From a virus, in the IMG/VR virus record IMGVR_UViG_3300025949_000492, positions 1 to 27,283 of that record: a stretch of 27,283 bases of DNA, one strand, 5' to 3'. The position numbers were made by a program, and so were the translations under genes. Positions 21,087 through 27,283 of this stretch are shown in pieces (the stretch's first letter is position 1; the number at the start of each line of letters is the position of its first letter). Under the pieces are notes generated by a model. It saw only the letters and a program-made list of their open reading frames with translations. It was not told where the DNA came from and did no database searches.

Positions 21087-22923
21087 CCTTCACAGGATAA
21101 CGCTGTTCAATTTCCGGTCTTACAACGGCAGCCACACTTTTGATTTCCCAACAACGGACGGCCTGTATTACTTCACAGGCCGTAATCTGTTTGAGCCTGA
21201 GTTAGGGGCCAACGGGGCAGGCAAGTCCACCATGCTGGATGCCATTACGTGGTGCCTGTACGGCTGGACCACGCGCGGCCTCAAAGCCAATGAGGTCCTT
21301 TCATGGTTCGGCGGGGTAAGCACTCACGTCGTGCTTGAACTGACCGTTGGCAAGAAGCGTTTCACAGTGAAGCGCTCACAGAAGCCCAATGGCATTTGGA
21401 TAGATGATAAACCGGTTGACCAGCGTGAACTGGAGACCCATTTAGGCCTCAATTACGAGGCCTTTACGCATTCAGTCATCAGTCCGCAATTCGGTGACCC
21501 TTTCTTTGACAAGTCACCGTCTGACAAGCTGAAGCTCTTCTCAGATATCATGAAGCTAGACTACTGGCTCACCCTTAGTGATTTGACCGGCAAGATAGTC
21601 ACCTCACTTGAAAATGACATTGCTGGCTTCGTCCGGGTGATTGATCAGCATGAGGGCAAGATTGAGATAGCCAAGGCTGACATTGAAATACTTGAATTGA
21701 AGGAAGCTACTTTCGAGGCTGATAAGCAAAAGCAGCTGACTGCTATCAAAGCTGAGAGCAAGGCCACGTATAAAGACGTTAAGAAGTTTGAAAAGATGGC
21801 AGAAATACAGGTTGACCTAGAGGAGGGACTCAAGGGTGAGCTGAGTGATGCCAAAAAAGATCTTGTGCGCTACAAAGCGCATGTGGATTTCATACTTGAG
21901 TCGATATCTAACGCAAACAGAGAGAAGGACCGCGCTCTCACCACACATGAGACTGCCTTGTCAGCAACCAAGCGTATGGGCTTCAAGGGATCATGCCCGC
22001 ATTGTGGTCAAGAGATGGACGCCGCTCATGCCACTAGGGAAAAACAACGTAATGAACAAACGATGGCTCATTGTGGGAAGGTCATAAAAGACCAACAAAC
22101 TGCGATTGAAAAACACCTGAGGGATTTGGTACGGGCCAAGGGTAACGTAGCCAAGACTGAAGAAATAATTGATGAAATAAAGGAGGAAATGCGGATTTGG
22201 GCTACCAAGCTGGAACGCGCTCAGGACGCAGCCAAGGGGGCAGCGGCCAAGTTTGATGAATTGGGTGAACGCCTTCACGCCTTGGAAAAATCAACCAACC
22301 CGCATACTGAGATGCTGGCTCGCAAGCGCACTCAATTGAAGGCTTACAAGAAGATCATTGCTGAGAGCACTGAAACCCTCAATGAATTGGAAGCTGAACG
22401 TGAGGGCTCAGTATATTGGGTGAAGGGGTTCAAGCGGATTCGCTTGTTTATCATCGAGCAAGCTTTCAGGACATTGGAAATTGAAGTCAACAACTGCCTT
22501 GCTCAGCTGGGTATGGTGGATTGGCAGGTTACCTTTGATGTTGAGCGGGAGAACAAATCTGGGGGCATCACCAAAGGTTTTGTGGTAATGATCAAAAGCC
22601 CCAGCAACAAAGAACCTGTACGTTGGGAGAACTGGTCAGGGGGTGAGACGCAACGGCTGCAATTGGCCGGTGACATGGGGTTATCCAACCTCATTATGCA
22701 GGGGGCGGGGCTCAGCAACACAATTGAGTTCTATGATGAACCTTCCACGCACCTATCGCCGGAAGGCATGATGGACTTGGCTGACTTGTTGCATGAGCGC
22801 GCCGTCAACGAGGGTAAGCGTATATGGATAGTAGACCACGCCTCAATCACCAATTTTGGCGGCTTTGAAGGCGTCATCACAGTGGAGAAAACAAAAAATG
22901 GATCAGCTATCGTTCACTCCTGA
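21079..22923 (+). CDS. SbcC/gp46-like ATPase subunit
   Basis: The 614-aa SMC-like protein has Walker A G-A-N-G-A-G-K-S-T (residues 43-51), Q-F-G-D-P-F-F near 138, long coiled coils on each side of a zinc hook C306-P-H-C309, the ABC signature W-S-G-G-E-T-Q-R-L (from W519), and Walker B ending Y-D553-E554-P-S-T-H. This is the Rad50/SbcC/T4 gp46 partner of the nuclease at 19793. Together they process broken DNA ends, giving ssDNA for the UvsX-like protein. It is shorter than E. coli SbcC (about 1048 aa) and similar to gp46 (560 aa). Confidence 0.92.
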   Translation: MFDLHRITLFNFRSYNGSHTFDFPTTDGLYYFTGRNLFEPELGANGAGKSTMLDAITWCLYGWTTRGLKANEVLSWFGGVSTHVVLELTVGKKRFTVKRSQKPNGIWIDDKPVDQRELETHLGLNYEAFTHSVISPQFGDPFFDKSPSDKLKLFSDIMKLDYWLTLSDLTGKIVTSLENDIAGFVRVIDQHEGKIEIAKADIEILELKEATFEADKQKQLTAIKAESKATYKDVKKFEKMAEIQVDLEEGLKGELSDAKKDLVRYKAHVDFILESISNANREKDRALTTHETALSATKRMGFKGSCPHCGQEMDAAHATREKQRNEQTMAHCGKVIKDQQTAIEKHLRDLVRAKGNVAKTEEIIDEIKEEMRIWATKLERAQDAAKGAAAKFDELGERLHALEKSTNPHTEMLARKRTQLKAYKKIIAESTETLNELEAEREGSVYWVKGFKRIRLFIIEQAFRTLEIEVNNCLAQLGMVDWQVTFDVERENKSGGITKGFVVMIKSPSNKEPVRWENWSGGETQRLQLAGDMGLSNLIMQGAGLSNTIEFYDEPSTHLSPEGMMDLADLLHERAVNEGKRIWIVDHASITNFGGFEGVITVEKTKNGSAIVHS

Positions 22924-23461
22924 CGTGGTCGTTGAGCCCGTCAGACGGGGCAAGAAAATAGTATGGACTGAAGAGGATCATAATGAAGCGTTGGAAATGT
23001 ACCGCGCTGACAAGTCCATGGAAGAGATTGGCGTCAAGTTTGGCAAGTCACGCAGCGCCATAGCTGGCATCATTCACCGGGCCCGCAAGAATGGACTCCT
23101 CAATGATGTTCAATTAAAACGCAGCACGCCCAACAAGCACAAGGGCATCCCGCCGAGGCCGGAACCGGTCAAGGTAGCCAAGATGTTTTTGAAGGCCCCC
23201 GTGATGGTGGAGCCGGTCAAACCAAAGAGAATTAGATTGAGGCTGATCGACAACGATACGGCAGTGACTTTTGCTGAACTCAAGGAGTGCCACTGTCGGT
23301 GGCCGTTTGGGGAGCCGCGTCGTTCTGACTTCCGCTTCTGTGGTCAGCAGCGTCTTGATAACGATCCGTATTGTGCTGAACATAAGCGGATGTCGCTTCG
23401 GGTGTATGACAAGCAGTCATTTACTCAGCCGCGCGTGATTCGGCCAAGCTACCGTCGCTGA
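22898..23461 (+). CDS. GcrA-like cell-cycle regulator
   Basis: The ATG at 22898 follows GGAG and gives 187 aa. The N-terminal helix-turn-helix (about residues 22-65) reads W-T-E-E-D, E-M-Y-R-A-D-K-S-M-E-E-I, then G-K-S-R-S-A-I-A-G-I-I-H-R-A-R. The C-terminal part has C-R-W-P-F-G, F-R-F-C-G and Y-C-A-E-H, matching GcrA. In Caulobacter GcrA binds sigma70-RNA polymerase and activates promoters with methylated GANTC. Phage copies are known in Caulobacter phages. It is the last gene of the array and overlaps the gp46-like gene by 26 bases. It may redirect host transcription or the cell cycle. Confidence 0.85.
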   Translation: MDQLSFTPDVVVEPVRRGKKIVWTEEDHNEALEMYRADKSMEEIGVKFGKSRSAIAGIIHRARKNGLLNDVQLKRSTPNKHKGIPPRPEPVKVAKMFLKAPVMVEPVKPKRIRLRLIDNDTAVTFAELKECHCRWPFGEPRRSDFRFCGQQRLDNDPYCAEHKRMSLRVYDKQSFTQPRVIRPSYRR

Positions 23462-23618
23462 TTTCAAATCGCCGCATACCAGCCCGTGGCTCCAGTTCAT
23501 GGACCACGGGCTTTTCAATTCCATGAATAGCAGCAACACGTTTCAAGTTACTGGACAGTGACCCGTGCTCAGGTGCCAACAGCAAGATGACTTTGGGCAG
23601 CGTGAACACGGGTGACAC
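23421..23618 (-). CDS. Doubtful 65-aa ORF in the convergent region
   Basis: A GTG at 23618, one base after the stop of the exported protein gene, opens a 65-aa frame with A-A-I-H-G-I-E-K-P and A-G-M-R-R-F-E-I. It crosses the plus-strand terminator and overlaps the last 41 bases of the GcrA-like gene. An AAGG precedes the GTG too closely. It may be noise; only its coupled position supports it. Confidence 0.2.
   Translation of the reverse strand: MSPVFTLPKVILLLAPEHGSLSSNLKRVAAIHGIEKPVVHELEPRAGMRRFEISDGSLAESRAAE
23481..23515 (+). terminator. Rho-independent terminator after GcrA-like gene
   Basis: AGCCCGTGG (23481-23489) pairs perfectly with CCACGGGCT (23504-23512), extended inward by TCC/GGA around a bulged C, with a 7-base loop and a following TTTT run (23512-23515). 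It lies 20 bases past the stop codon and closes the whole rightward array. No T-run is present for leftward transcripts, so bidirectional use is uncertain. Confidence 0.8.
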
Positions 23619-23619
23619 C

Positions 23620-24147
23620 TTAGGCTCGCGGGTTGACTACGGTGAAGCCTGCCAGTGAGCGCACGTGGATGCGTGTCCGGTGACCACCTGAGTTGGGGTC
23701 ATAGGCAAGTACCTTCCCGTTACCCAGAACCTGCTCAATAGCGAACACATGCCCTCTACGGGCCGCCGCCATGCCGGGGGCCGGGGCAGCGCGCGGGAAG
23801 CGCAGCCAGTTGGCAGCCACCCACAGGGACCGAATCGGGGCACCCAACAGCCTTACAGCCACGCCACAGCCACAGAACGCACGTGAGGGGCACCCCGAGG
23901 GGTGCGCTACGACCGTATTAGCGGCCCGCTCATGCGTTATTTCACTGCGGCGCTCATATACCGGCTTGGCCGCGCCAAACCCACCCATGGCCTTTACAAT
24001 GCGTTCACCACGGGGGGATTTGATGACGCCTTCACAAGGCCAAAGGATGTTGCAGCCTTCCGCAGCAGCTTGGACGCGATACTTGCGGGCCTCAGCTGGG
24101 GCCGCCATGAACAGTAGAAGCGCGATGAGGGTGAGTGCGGTTTTCAT
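23620..24147 (-). CDS. Exported protein, possible CHAP/NlpC-like
   Basis: ATG 24147 has an AGAGG ribosome site eight bases upstream and gives 175 aa with a clear signal peptide (K-T-A-L-T-L-I-A-L-L-L-F-M-A-A-P-A-E-A). ATG 24153 and longer forms are in frame but less well placed. The mature protein has F-C-G-C-G-V then L-W-V-A-A-N-W, P-A-P-G-M-A-A, R-G-H-V-F-A-I and Y-D-P-N-S-G-G-H. The Cys then G-H-V-F order resembles papain-like CHAP or NlpC/P60 hydrolases; similar proteins are common in rhizobia. It may act on the wall or periplasm. The catalytic assignment is tentative. Confidence 0.6.
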   Translation of the reverse strand: MKTALTLIALLLFMAAPAEARKYRVQAAAEGCNILWPCEGVIKSPRGERIVKAMGGFGAAKPVYERRSEITHERAANTVVAHPSGCPSRAFCGCGVAVRLLGAPIRSLWVAANWLRFPRAAPAPGMAAARRGHVFAIEQVLGNGKVLAYDPNSGGHRTRIHVRSLAGFTVVNPRA

Positions 24148-24198
24148 TGACATTGCCTCTCTTTGTGAATGGAGGCGCAACCTACTAAAACTCAAAAC

Positions 24199-24229
24199 AG
24201 AGGTAACCCCTTGACAGGTGAAAACCTCT
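24199..24229 (-). terminator. Terminator candidate for leftward genes
   Basis: On the minus strand AGAGGT (24229-24224) pairs with ACCTCT (24204-24199) across a 19-base loop, followed by GTTTTGAGTTTT. It lies ten bases past the stop of the exported-protein gene at 24239. The stem is short, so it is only a candidate. It would separate the last exported gene from the lysis operon. Confidence 0.4.
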
Positions 24230-24238
24230 ATTGCAGGG

Positions 24239-24625
24239 CTATATGCCTGTTCCTTGAACGAAGCACCAAACATAGCCGTAACTGTTGACAAAGAGAATGG
24301 CGTGGCCGGTTGGATTGCCACGGTCGTACTTCAATTTCACATCTGGTATTTCAAATTCGGTCCCCATCGCAATGTGGGGCCTGCCCAAGGGTGCATCAGG
24401 GCGATCATCCGTTATCTTGCAATAGGTCTTGCCTTTGCGCACTGAAATATCATCGCACCAATAGGCGTCAGCCTCACCACAGCATGAATTCTGGGGCGCG
24501 TCAGGGCGCATCAAGCCTTGATACCATTCACGCACTTTAGGGTCAGCAGTTTCCCACTGACCGTTGTCACGCGCGAAGCTGGATGAGGATAAAAGGGTCA
24601 GGCACAACGCAAACAACAGTTTCAC
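24239..24625 (-). CDS. Exported conserved hypothetical protein
   Basis: The 128-aa protein starts at GTG overlapping the previous stop (GTGA). It has a signal peptide (K-L-L-F-A-L-C-L-T-L-L-S-S-S-S-F-A) and a mature part with S-C-C-G-E-A-D-A-Y-W (about residues 47-56), D-A-P-L-G-R-P-H-I and R-G-N-P-T-G-H-A-I-L-F. I recall this pattern in exported proteins of rhizobia and their phages, without a function. The C-C pair and the G-H suggest metal or disulfide chemistry, but that is only visible similarity. Confidence 0.65.
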   Translation of the reverse strand: MKLLFALCLTLLSSSSFARDNGQWETADPKVREWYQGLMRPDAPQNSCCGEADAYWCDDISVRKGKTYCKITDDRPDAPLGRPHIAMGTEFEIPDVKLKYDRGNPTGHAILFVNSYGYVWCFVQGTGI

Positions 24626-24849
24626 AGGCCTGACCCATTCTTGTAGATGCGGGAAACTTGGTCACGTGTGTAGAGATCCGCCAGCATTGCTGCAAACGGA
24701 TCCTTCGCACGGTGATACACTTTCAGGTTTTCCTGAAGTACGTGAGCCTTCTCAGTGATGCTGTCAGCAAGCTGGCGGGACAGAATTGCCTCCGGCGCTA
24801 CAGTGCGCCGGGGCTTCATCAAAGATCTCAACCAGTCAAACAGCGCCAT
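24622..24849 (-). CDS. Small soluble hypothetical protein
   Basis: The 75-aa product is helical and charged, with an N-terminal L-F-D-W-L-R-S-L-M-K that could touch the membrane as an amphipathic helix. No membrane span or enzyme motif is visible. It lies between two genes of the lysis region (3-base gap upstream, GTGA overlap downstream), so a late role is likely. The family is not recognised. Confidence 0.55.
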   Translation of the reverse strand: MALFDWLRSLMKPRRTVAPEAILSRQLADSITEKAHVLQENLKVYHRAKDPFAAMLADLYTRDQVSRIYKNGSGL

Positions 24850-24852
24850 GGC

Positions 24853-25053
24853 TTAAGCCGCCTTACCGTTGTTGAAAATCCTAGCGAGTGTCTCGAGAGT
24901 ATTTTCAGTTTTTATCATAGCTGAAATCATATCTCTAGAGACGGTTTTGTGCTCTTCACGCTCTTGACGGCGCTCTTGACGTTCGAGCCACCACATGATT
25001 GCAAAGATCAGAGCCGGTCCCCCGGTTACTACTTTCTCCAACCAATCAGGCAT
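24853..25053 (-). CDS. 66-aa membrane protein of the lysis region
   Basis: ATG 25053 gives a product with one hydrophobic segment (G-G-P-A-L-I-F-A-I-M-W-W-L, residues 11-23) followed by a long charged helix (E-R-Q-E-R-R-Q-E-R-E-E-H-K). This layout suits a small holin, antiholin or inner spanin. The frame extends upstream to 25272, but that part is out-of-frame shadow of the 70-aa gene. An AAAGGG lies 11 bases before the start. Confidence 0.55.
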   Translation of the reverse strand: MPDWLEKVVTGGPALIFAIMWWLERQERRQEREEHKTVSRDMISAMIKTENTLETLARIFNNGKAA

Positions 25054-25087
25054 TTCACTGATGACCCTTTCTTGTTTTTGAACGCCC

Positions 25088-25300
25088 TCATTCCATCGGT
25101 TTGTTGAACTCTTCGATTTGAGCGTCAAGAAGCGCTTCGGTCTCAGCAAGCTGTGCGTCAGTGACGGTGCCAGCTTGGCCGCCCGATGCAAGGTCCTTGA
25201 TGACTTGAAGGGCCGGGCCAGCCGCCTTGCCAGCTGCAATGGCCATGCTGACGACAGTGACGGCTTTCTCAATCAGAGCAAGAATGGTGATCGGGTCCAT
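25088..25300 (-). CDS. 70-aa hypothetical protein of the lysis region
   Basis: The 70-aa product has a moderately hydrophobic alanine-rich first half (I-T-I-L-A-L-I-E-K-A-V-T-V-V-S-M-A-I-A-A-G-K-A-A-G) and an acidic C-terminal helix ending E-E-F-N-K-P. Similar small proteins sit near lysis genes in other phages. It could be a membrane-associated lysis helper, but no specific family is recognised. The start ATG follows one base after the lipoprotein stop. Confidence 0.55.
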   Translation of the reverse strand: MDPITILALIEKAVTVVSMAIAAGKAAGPALQVIKDLASGGQAGTVTDAQLAETEALLDAQIEEFNKPME

Positions 25301-25301
25301 G

Positions 25302-25703
25302 TCAGTTCCCCATGGGTACGTTGGCCGCCGCAGCTTGCGCTTTCACGGTCGTCACCAACTTTGAGATGTTGTTGTACACCACCGTAGCGTTGACCTGATC
25401 GTCGTTCTTCACGAACTCACGAAGCTGGGCCAAGTAAGGCGGAATTTGACGCGTATACACCTGCACAGCGCCAATCTGCTTTTCGCAGTCAGTGTTGATC
25501 AGGCGTTGGGCACAGCTTTGCTTCCACGTGTTCAAGCCAGCGAACACGAGGGTGGTTGCCGCCTCCAGCTGATTGAGGCGCGTTTTGGTCACCGGGTTGG
25601 CCACCGATGCGGTGCCAATGCTGATGACGTCCTGAAGCTTCTGAAGCTGGGCACAACCACCCAGCGACAGGGTTACCAGAGCTACTGCAAGAAGTTTCTT
25701 CAC
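25302..25703 (-). CDS. Lipoprotein, possible outer spanin
   Basis: The 133-aa protein starts at GTG (GTGA overlap) and has a lipoprotein signal: M-K-K-L-L, a hydrophobic core, and lipobox L-G-G-C with Cys17. The mature part is helical, Gln/Asn/Val-rich, with two further cysteines near 63 and 72. A lipoprotein directly after holin-like and endolysin genes suits an outer-membrane spanin component, but it is longer than most o-spanins, so other roles are possible. Confidence 0.65.
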   Translation of the reverse strand: MKKLLAVALVTLSLGGCAQLQKLQDVISIGTASVANPVTKTRLNQLEAATTLVFAGLNTWKQSCAQRLINTDCEKQIGAVQVYTRQIPPYLAQLREFVKNDDQVNATVVYNNISKLVTTVKAQAAAANVPMGN

Positions 25704-26008
25704 TGCGTGTCTCCAACAGGTTTGGCCACAATCGCCTCAGAGGTGGCGATGTTGACTGCGGTGGGTGAGATGAGTTCAGGGTTGACCTTGATCTCAATGG
25801 ACTCAACGCCGGTCTTCTCCTTGACCTGCTCAAGCAGGCCATTCAGGCGCGTGCCGTACATCGTCCAGACCAAGTTGGCCAAGATGCCCACGATGCCTGC
25901 AATCATGGTCTTGGTGCTGTCGGGCGTCGTAACGCCGACCGTGGTCAGTCCAGCGAAGATGTTGTACAAGAGAATACGCACGTACTGTTGAAAGGTTTGA
26001 CCCGTCAC
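25700..26008 (-). CDS. Holin-like protein (Pam3-gp28 type)
   Basis: The 102-aa protein has hydrophobic segments near residues 10-26 and 34-52 separated by T-T-P-D-S-T-K-T-M, then a polar Thr/Val/Glu-rich tail. The order Q-Q-Y-V-R-I-L-L-Y, G-V-T-T-P-D and M-I-A-G-I-V-G matches what I recall of the Pam3-gp28 family of putative phage holins. Its place 9 bases downstream of the endolysin stop supports a holin, which would permeabilise the inner membrane at lysis. Confidence 0.75.
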   Translation of the reverse strand: MTGQTFQQYVRILLYNIFAGLTTVGVTTPDSTKTMIAGIVGILANLVWTMYGTRLNGLLEQVKEKTGVESIEIKVNPELISPTAVNIATSEAIVAKPVGDTQ

Positions 26009-26017
26009 AGAAGCCTC

Positions 26018-26905
26018 CTATGCGTTCGCGAGTTTTATGGCAATTCGTGTTACTGGGCCGCCCACTCCATCCACTTTCAAACCGTGAGAAGTTTGGAATA
26101 GTTGGATAGCCTCAACCGTCGGTTTATCACGTTGACCGTTGACTGCCAAATGAAGACTTGGGCTCCATTGGTTCAATGCAGCCTGAAGCCAGTAGATGGA
26201 TACCAATTCCACCGAGTTGAGCTTGGAAGTATCGGCTTCCTGTGATGCGACAGGCACATCATGGGTATGCGGTGTCGCAGGGTCGGTCACCGGGGCTGGT
26301 GTTGGGGCGACTGCGGTGTTGCCCATGGCCAACTGAACATCAAAGACCAGCTGAACCTTGTTGATGTTCTTGCCGGGGCACGTCTTATGCGTGGTGGCCT
26401 TGTCCTCTTTGTGGAAGTGAAGGCCCCGACCAGCCGTCTCAACGGTGTTGCCGCCTAGGATGAAATTATCCGGGCTAAGCTTGAATTTCGTGTGCAGCAT
26501 CGCAAGTGCTGCAACCAGATTGGCTTTGGTTGGATCTTGGAACGCCTCACGTTCAAACTCACCGACGGTTTCAACCCCCAGTGAGAACTTGTTCCATGAA
26601 GGGGTGTGCGTACCGGGGGTGTTCAACGGATTGAGAACGAGGATGGTGTCAGGCGTGGGTGGGATGAAAAGGTGCGGCCCACCCTTCCAGCCCATGCTTG
26701 AGTAGTAGCTTTCCAAATTTCTGAGCCACTGCTCCGCCGTCCAGTTCTTGTACTTGCCCTCGCGTGACTCCCATTGCTTGTAGAGGGCAATGTCAGGCAC
26801 GCTGGTATTGTGCACCGTGACGAACTTGGCCCAATGACCAACGTCCAACCCATCAAGGTATGTTTTGAACTCAACGTGAGTGAATTTCTTACCTACGATT
26901 TGCAT
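26018..26905 (-). CDS. Endolysin: amidase plus peptidoglycan-binding domain
   Basis: The 295-aa enzyme has an N-terminal Amidase_2 domain (about residues 25-190): V-T-V-H32-N-T, G-W-K-G-G-P-H-L-F, G-V-E-T-V-G, L-H-F-H and T-C-P-G-K; the histidines and cysteine fit the zinc site that cuts between N-acetylmuramate and L-alanine. A Pro/Ala/Thr linker follows (about 200-220), then a PG_binding_1-like domain (about 230-290) with G-L-K-V-D-G-V-G-G-P-V-T. ATG 26905 is preferred over the GTG one codon upstream because GGGAG is seven bases away. No signal peptide is present, so export depends on the holin. Confidence 0.9.
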   Translation of the reverse strand: MQIVGKKFTHVEFKTYLDGLDVGHWAKFVTVHNTSVPDIALYKQWESREGKYKNWTAEQWLRNLESYYSSMGWKGGPHLFIPPTPDTILVLNPLNTPGTHTPSWNKFSLGVETVGEFEREAFQDPTKANLVAALAMLHTKFKLSPDNFILGGNTVETAGRGLHFHKEDKATTHKTCPGKNINKVQLVFDVQLAMGNTAVAPTPAPVTDPATPHTHDVPVASQEADTSKLNSVELVSIYWLQAALNQWSPSLHLAVNGQRDKPTVEAIQLFQTSHGLKVDGVGGPVTRIAIKLANA

Positions 26906-26917
26906 CACTAAACTCCC

Positions 26918-27283
26918 TTAACGCGCTCTACGTGCCGATATGAACCCAAACGCACCGTTGGTGCCTGAGAAGTTGCACAAGGTGCTTAGAAAGATTGTGG
27001 TTGTACCAGACAGGCTAAAGCGAATCTTACCTACAGGTCCACCATAGGTCGCCGTCGTGGAAATGCTGTTCTGAGCGTACGCACCACTGTTGGGGGCAGT
27101 CGGCAGTGAGGCTGACGTTGAACTTATCCACGCGATGTAGGCAGTTTGTGTACCTGCGGGGGCCGTAAGAACAACACCCTCTACATCCCAATCACCAGCG
27201 GTTAGAGAAATGGAAGTTACGTTTGCTGCGGTTCCTGTAGTTAGAGATACCGCTGAACCAGACAAAACCGTTTGTGAGACAAA
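26918..27283 (-). CDS. C-terminal end of a tail-fibre-like protein (partial)
   Basis: The frame is open to the right edge, so only about 121 C-terminal residues are seen. They are rich in Thr/Ser/Ala/Gly with beta-strand periodicity: A-N-V-T-S-I-S-L-T-A-G-D-W-D-V-E-G near residue 22 and a final F-G-F-I-S-A-R-R-A-R. The L-T-A-G-D-W-D-V segment is common in C-terminal domains of phage tail fibres and other structural proteins. The stop lies 12 bases before the endolysin start. The host-receptor target is unknown. Confidence 0.65.
   Translation of the reverse strand, partial: FVSQTVLSGSAVSLTTGTAANVTSISLTAGDWDVEGVVLTAPAGTQTAYIAWISSTSASLPTAPNSGAYAQNSISTTATYGGPVGKIRFSLSGTTTIFLSTLCNFSGTNGAFGFISARRAR

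Noticed and set aside
23891-23906. GCACCC/GGGTGC palindrome
   Set aside because: It lies inside the coding region of the exported leftward gene, has no T-run, and is explained by its codons.
23771-24214. Plus-strand 147-aa ORF opposite the exported protein
   Set aside because: It is antisense to a gene with signal peptide and ribosome site; its own sequence is low-complexity with no start signal.
24211-24216. TTGACA in the leftward intergenic region
   Set aside because: It lies on the plus strand where no rightward gene follows, and no -10 partner is present; it falls in the loop of the leftward terminator candidate.
1-27283. CRISPR arrays, insertion sequences and attachment sites
   Set aside because: No spaced direct repeats, transposase genes or integrase/att arrangement were seen on reading through; the only tandem repeats are the in-frame SSB units.

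Overview
The window is part of a tailed-phage genome whose host is probably an alphaproteobacterium. The host call is an inference. It rests on a GcrA-like cell-cycle regulator at 22898-23461, a family that in bacteria is essentially alphaproteobacterial, and on exported proteins in the right-hand part that look, from memory, like proteins common in rhizobia and their phages. GANTC, the CcrM/GcrA site, is also rare here: a hand count gives about 38 sites where about 107 are expected. No capsid, terminase, portal, integrase or transposase gene is visible, so morphology and lifestyle cannot be stated.

Positions 7-23461 hold one long rightward array of tightly packed genes, most of them joined by ATGA, GTGA or TAATG stop/start overlaps. 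It begins with a zinc-finger/TOPRIM primase, a possible sigma-like protein and a polyampholytic acidic/lysine-rich protein. A looser accessory stretch (about 2548-4835) follows: an irregular tRNA-like gene, two small zinc-ribbon proteins, several RNA hairpins and an exported TAXI-type solute-binding protein flanked by terminator-like hairpins. After a DUF6524-like membrane protein and a DNA methyltransferase comes the replication core: a DnaN-like clamp, a UDG-like/exonuclease/family A polymerase fusion, a nucleoside deoxyribosyltransferase-like protein, a MazG-like enzyme, a J-domain protein, a DnaX-like clamp loader ATPase, a UvsY-like candidate and a gp32-like ssDNA-binding protein with a repetitive charged tail. 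Next are a dCTP deaminase, a UvsX/RecA recombinase, an FkbM methyltransferase, a PD-(D/E)XK nuclease, an SbcD/SbcC pair (T4 gp47/gp46 type) and the GcrA homologue. A strong hairpin terminator at 23481-23515 ends the array.

Positions 23620-27283 run leftward and converge on that terminator. In transcription order they hold the end of a tail-fibre-like gene cut by the window edge, an amidase plus peptidoglycan-binding endolysin, a holin-like protein, a lipoprotein (possible outer spanin), three small proteins of which one is a clear membrane protein, and two exported proteins. This is a lysis and late accessory module.

The genes suggest a phage that makes most of its own replication and recombination machinery: primase, polymerase, clamp and loader, SSB, UvsX, gp46/47 and a resolvase-like nuclease. 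It also appears to adjust the nucleotide pool through Dcd, MazG and NDT, and to reach into host physiology through the GcrA homologue, the methyltransferases, the TAXI-type binding protein and many tiny membrane proteins. Several short genes (49, 43, 65, 57 and 25 aa) sit exactly in the joints between larger genes. One of them (15447-15644) has no ATG, GTG or TTG start at its upstream end. All family calls were made by eye from motifs; no database search was run.
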